Assembly (NCBI GenBank): GCA_020635855.1
Contig: JACJYZ010000002.1
Span: 1,860,001-1,924,000 of the forward strand
Reading direction: 5' to 3'
DNA length: 64,000 nt
Origin: Flavobacteriales bacterium
Lineage (GTDB): Bacteria; Bacteroidota; Bacteroidia; JACJYZ01
Each line of letters begins with the position of its first letter. Positions within the stretch are counted from its first letter, which is position 1. The position numbers were made by a program, and so were the translations under genes. Positions 61,227-64,000 of the stretch are shown here, one piece after another. The notes beneath the pieces are model-generated. The model had not been told where the DNA came from. It saw only the letters and a list, made by a program, of their open reading frames with translations, and searched no databases.

Positions 61227-61958
61227 ATGTTCGTCCTGCTGAAAAAAGAAATCCACAGTTTCCTGTACTCCCTGATCGGGTACATCGTGATCATCGTTTT
61301 CCTCGTGGTCAACGGGCTTTTCCTGTGGTTGCTTCCCCAGGACACGAACATCTTCAATGCCCAGTTCGCTACCCTGGCTCCCATGTTCGGCATCGCCCCC
61401 TGGGTATTCCTCTTTCTCATTCCGGCCATCACCATGCGTTCCTTTTCCGATGAAAAAAAGATCGGAACCATTGAGTTGCTGATGACCCGACCGCTCACTG
61501 ACCTGCAGATCATCCTCGCCAAGTACCTCGCCGGGCTCCTGCTGGTGTTATTCAGCCTCATCCCCACCCTGTTATATATTGTCAGCGTATACGTGCTTGC
61601 CGATCCTCCGGGCAACCTGGACTTCGGCGGTCTGTGGGGATCCTATCTCGGGCTCCTGTTCCTCGGCAGTTCGTTTGTGGCCATCGGTATCTTCACTTCC
61701 AGCATCACGGAAAATCAGATCGTGGCGTTTATCCTGTCGGTGTTCCTGTGCTTTTTCTGTTACTACGGTTTTGAATCGGTGAGCACCATGCAATGGCTGG
61801 GAGCGGCAGACCGGGTGGTGCAGTTGCTGGGAATCGATGCCCATTACAATTCCATGAGCCGGGGTGTGATTGATACGAGGGATGTGTTGTACTTCGGTGG
61901 TTTCAGTGCCATCTTCGTGGTGCTGACCAAAATTGTTCTTGAAAGCAGGAAGTGGTAG
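61227..61958 (+). CDS. gldF: gliding motility ABC permease GldF
   Basis: A 243-residue ABC-2-type permease with about six membrane segments. LLKKEIHSFLYSLIGYIVIIVFLVVNGLFLW at the start, the RSFSDEKKIGTIELLMTRPLTDLQIILAKYLAG segment near residue 73 and FGGLWGSYLGLLFLGSSFVAIG are characteristic of GldF. With GldA (ATPase, not in this window) and GldG it forms the transporter required for gliding in F. johnsoniae. The gldG ATG is 1 bp after its stop codon. Confidence 0.93.
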   Translation: MFVLLKKEIHSFLYSLIGYIVIIVFLVVNGLFLWLLPQDTNIFNAQFATLAPMFGIAPWVFLFLIPAITMRSFSDEKKIGTIELLMTRPLTDLQIILAKYLAGLLLVLFSLIPTLLYIVSVYVLADPPGNLDFGGLWGSYLGLLFLGSSFVAIGIFTSSITENQIVAFILSVFLCFFCYYGFESVSTMQWLGAADRVVQLLGIDAHYNSMSRGVIDTRDVLYFGGFSAIFVVLTKIVLESRKW

Positions 61959-61959
61959 G

Positions 61960-63696
61960 ATGAAAAGGAAAGACATCAAACGGCAAAACCTGATCCAACT
62001 CCTGCTGAGCCTGGTGATCATCGTGCTGCTCAATGTAGTAGGCAGCTATGTATTCACCCGACTCGACCTCACTTCCGAAAAACGGTACTCGCTCTCGCCG
62101 GCAACCAAAGACATGCTGTCGAACATGGAAGACGTGGCTTTTGTCCGCGTATACCTCGAGGGTGAATTCCCCGCCGGATTTAAAAACCTGAGGAATGCCA
62201 CCCGGGAAATGCTGGATGAGTTTCGCGTGTATGCCGGCGACAATGTGGAGTATGAATTCGTAGACCCGTTCGAAGGTGCGGATGACAATCAGAAAAAAGA
62301 CATCTTCAAGCAACTGGTTTCAAAAGGACTTAAACCCACCAACTACCAGGAAAAACTGGACGCCGGCGAAAGCAGCAAAGTGATCTTCCCCGGCGCCATC
62401 ATCAGTTACCGCGGCCGCGAACTACCGGTTCAACTGCTGCAAAACAAGATCGGCGTTCCTCCGGAAGTGGTTCTCAACAACTCAGTGCAAACCATCGAGT
62501 TCGAACTGGCCAATGCCATCCACAAACTCACCCAACCCAAGAAACCCACCGTTACCTTCATCGAAGGACACGGCGAATTGGACAAAACCGATGTACAGGA
62601 CATCACCACCTGGCTGTCGGACGCTTACACCGTGAACCGGGTTCAAATGGACGGCCAACTCCACAGCCTCGACGGCACCGATGTGGTGATCGTGGCCAAA
62701 CCCGATTCCGCCTTCTCCGAAAAAGACAAATACATCCTCGATCAGTTCATCATGAACGGAGGCAAGGCCCTGTTCCTGCTGGATGCGGTATATACCAGCA
62801 TGGACAGCCTGCGGACCTCCAACTTCGCACCGGGCATTGCAGTGGATGTGAACCTGGCTGACATGCTGTTCAAGTATGGTGCACGCATCAACAACAACCT
62901 GGTGATGGATGCCCAACTGGCTGCACAGATTCCCGTGGTTACCGGGCAGATGAACGGCATGCCGCAACAGTCGCTCCTGCCCTGGCCCTTCTTCCCGGTG
63001 ATCCTCCCTCGTTCTCAACACCCCATTGTAAAGAACCTGGATGGCATCAAAATGGAATTCGCCAACTCGGTGGACACGGTGGGAAGTCCGAACATACACA
63101 AAACCATTCTTCTCAGCACATCTCCATACAGCCGCATCATGAACGCACCGGCACGCGTGAGCCTCCAGGTGCTGAACGACATGGACCCCGCGCTGTACAA
63201 CCATGGCAGCATTCCGGTGGGTGTTTTGCTGGAAGGCAAATTTGAATCGGTTTTCAAAAACCGCCTGCCCGAAACATTGCTGCATAGCCAAGACATCAAA
63301 TTCCGGGAGGAAGGAGAACCCACTACCATCATCGTGGTGGGCGACGGTGATGTGATCAGAAACGACGTGAAGAAAAGTACGGGCATGATTTACCCGATGG
63401 ACCAGGACCGATATACACGGCAACCGTATGGAAACCGTACATTCATCCTGAACGCCGTTGACTACATGGTAGATAAATCGGGCCTCTTCACAGTACGTTC
63501 CAAGGAGTTGCGTCTGCGCCTGATGGACAAGAAGAAACTCAGCGAACAAGTTGGTACCTGGCAAGCCTTCAACATGGGTGCCCCCGTACTGCTCATCCTG
63601 ATCTTCGCCGTTATCTTCGGTTGGATGCGCAGGAAAAAGTACGGCCGCAGCACGTCTGCATCATCACAAAAAAATCCGTCGACACCTGAAGCATGA
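61960..63696 (+). CDS. gldG: gliding motility ABC-associated protein GldG
   Basis: A 578-residue protein with an N-terminal membrane anchor (LLLSLVIIVLLNVVGSYVF) and a C-terminal one (MGAPVLLILIFAVIFGW). The large outside domain shows RLDLTSEKRYSLSPATKDMLSNM, typical of GldG, and VTFIEGHGELDKTDVQDITTWL. Start ATG 61960. It follows gldF directly and overlaps the DUF4340 gene by 4 bp (ATGA), so the three are cotranscribed. Confidence 0.93.
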   Translation: MKRKDIKRQNLIQLLLSLVIIVLLNVVGSYVFTRLDLTSEKRYSLSPATKDMLSNMEDVAFVRVYLEGEFPAGFKNLRNATREMLDEFRVYAGDNVEYEFVDPFEGADDNQKKDIFKQLVSKGLKPTNYQEKLDAGESSKVIFPGAIISYRGRELPVQLLQNKIGVPPEVVLNNSVQTIEFELANAIHKLTQPKKPTVTFIEGHGELDKTDVQDITTWLSDAYTVNRVQMDGQLHSLDGTDVVIVAKPDSAFSEKDKYILDQFIMNGGKALFLLDAVYTSMDSLRTSNFAPGIAVDVNLADMLFKYGARINNNLVMDAQLAAQIPVVTGQMNGMPQQSLLPWPFFPVILPRSQHPIVKNLDGIKMEFANSVDTVGSPNIHKTILLSTSPYSRIMNAPARVSLQVLNDMDPALYNHGSIPVGVLLEGKFESVFKNRLPETLLHSQDIKFREEGEPTTIIVVGDGDVIRNDVKKSTGMIYPMDQDRYTRQPYGNRTFILNAVDYMVDKSGLFTVRSKELRLRLMDKKKLSEQVGTWQAFNMGAPVLLILIFAVIFGWMRRKKYGRSTSASSQKNPSTPEA

Positions 63697-64000
63697 AGAG
63701 AAGAACTTTATTGATCGTTGCCCTATCAATTGTGCTGGCCATTGCCGCTTTCCTTCTTTCCCGCGGATCCGGTTCAGGCACCATCCGCGAAGACCTGAAA
63801 GATTTTGAGGTGACCGACACGGCGTCGGTTACCAGGATTTTTCTGGCCGACAAGGAAGAACACAGCGTTACGCTGGAAAGAAACAAGTTCGGTGTTTGGA
63901 TGGTGAACAACCAATACGAGGCCAGGGAAGACGCCATCCATACCTTGCTGGAAACGATCCGCAACCTGCGGGTGAAGGCGCCGGTTGGAAAAGCCGCATA
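63693..64000 (+). CDS. DUF4340 domain protein, cut by the window end
   Basis: The first 102 codons only. A signal-anchor segment (LLIVALSIVLAIAAFLLS) is followed by RGSGSGTIREDLKDFEVTDTASVTRIFLADK, the usual DUF4340 start with its lysine-rich beta repeats. It begins within the gldG stop codon and its end lies beyond the window. In Bacteroidota, DUF4340 proteins usually follow gldFG. Confidence 0.85.
   Translation, partial: MKRRTLLIVALSIVLAIAAFLLSRGSGSGTIREDLKDFEVTDTASVTRIFLADKEEHSVTLERNKFGVWMVNNQYEAREDAIHTLLETIRNLRVKAPVGKAA

Noticed and set aside
62482..63564. A 360-residue open frame opposite gldG
   Set aside because: It is a coding shadow: gldG is clearly recognised, and this frame is His/Val-rich, as is usual for antisense frames in GC-rich genes.

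Overview
The window looks like a chromosomal segment of a Bacteroidota bacterium, most likely in or near the Flavobacteriales/Cytophagia gliding lineages. The evidence is gldF-gldG, a GldI-like lipoprotein isomerase, two giant secreted proteins with SprB-type repeats and gliding-associated C-terminal (type IX secretion) domains, many lipoproteins, and promoters that repeatedly show the Bacteroidota -7 element TANNTTTG. It is ordinary gene-dense chromosome (about 55 protein genes). I see no tRNA, rRNA, transposase, phage gene or CRISPR array.

Layout. 0-5 kb: a YdeI-family protein, a small membrane protein, a DUF885 lipoprotein, a GldL-like small membrane protein and an MFS transporter, separated by short heptamer repeat arrays. 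5.4-9.6 kb: a secreted protein, then an envelope-stress-like operon (membrane protein, winged-helix regulator, EEP-fold membrane hydrolase, CreD) with two copies of a palindrome ACTTTG-N5-CAAAGT. 9.7-13.5 kb: three periplasmic peptidyl-prolyl isomerase lipoproteins (cyclophilin-FKBP fusion, double FKBP, GldI-like) followed by nrnA. 13.5-14.0 kb: about 110-bp direct repeats. 14.0-18.9 kb: thrA-thrB-thrC read leftward behind an apparent Thr/Ile-rich leader peptide. 19-28.9 kb: sterol-desaturase-family protein, thioredoxin-like protein, seven-repeat protein, Dph6-like ATPase plus DUF6580, HMG-CoA lyase, pyrD, and two secreted proteins. 28.9-36.9 kb: rlmD-type methyltransferase, aroE, a long TPR protein, phosphosulfolactate synthase, rhodanese, a DUF368 (undecaprenyl-phosphate translocase family) protein, Gfo/Idh/MocA oxidoreductase and a polyprenyl-phosphate sugar transferase. 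38.4-46.8 kb: two tandem paralogous adhesin-like genes in exact 4,320-bp register. 47.3-48.8 kb: a helical-repeat protein gene broken by one base in a G7 run. 48.8-53.7 kb: biotin operon bioB-F-D-A plus an SDR gene. 53.8-57.7 kb: cinA, DUF4197 lipoprotein, OmpA-family protein, stand-alone LytTR regulator. 57.8-61.0 kb: thrS-infC-rpmI-rplT, with infC apparently starting at AUA. 61.2-64 kb: gldF, gldG and a truncated DUF4340 gene.

How the genes fit together. Three themes stand out: surface motility and adhesion (GldFG, GldI, SprB-like proteins), envelope maintenance (CreD operon, isomerases, DUF368, sugar transferase, OmpA), and core biosynthesis (threonine, biotin, shikimate, pyrimidine). The most notable non-coding signals are the thr leader, the CreD-operon palindromes overlapping the promoter, the non-canonical infC start, and families of exact 7-bp-period intergenic arrays confined to the first 12 kb.
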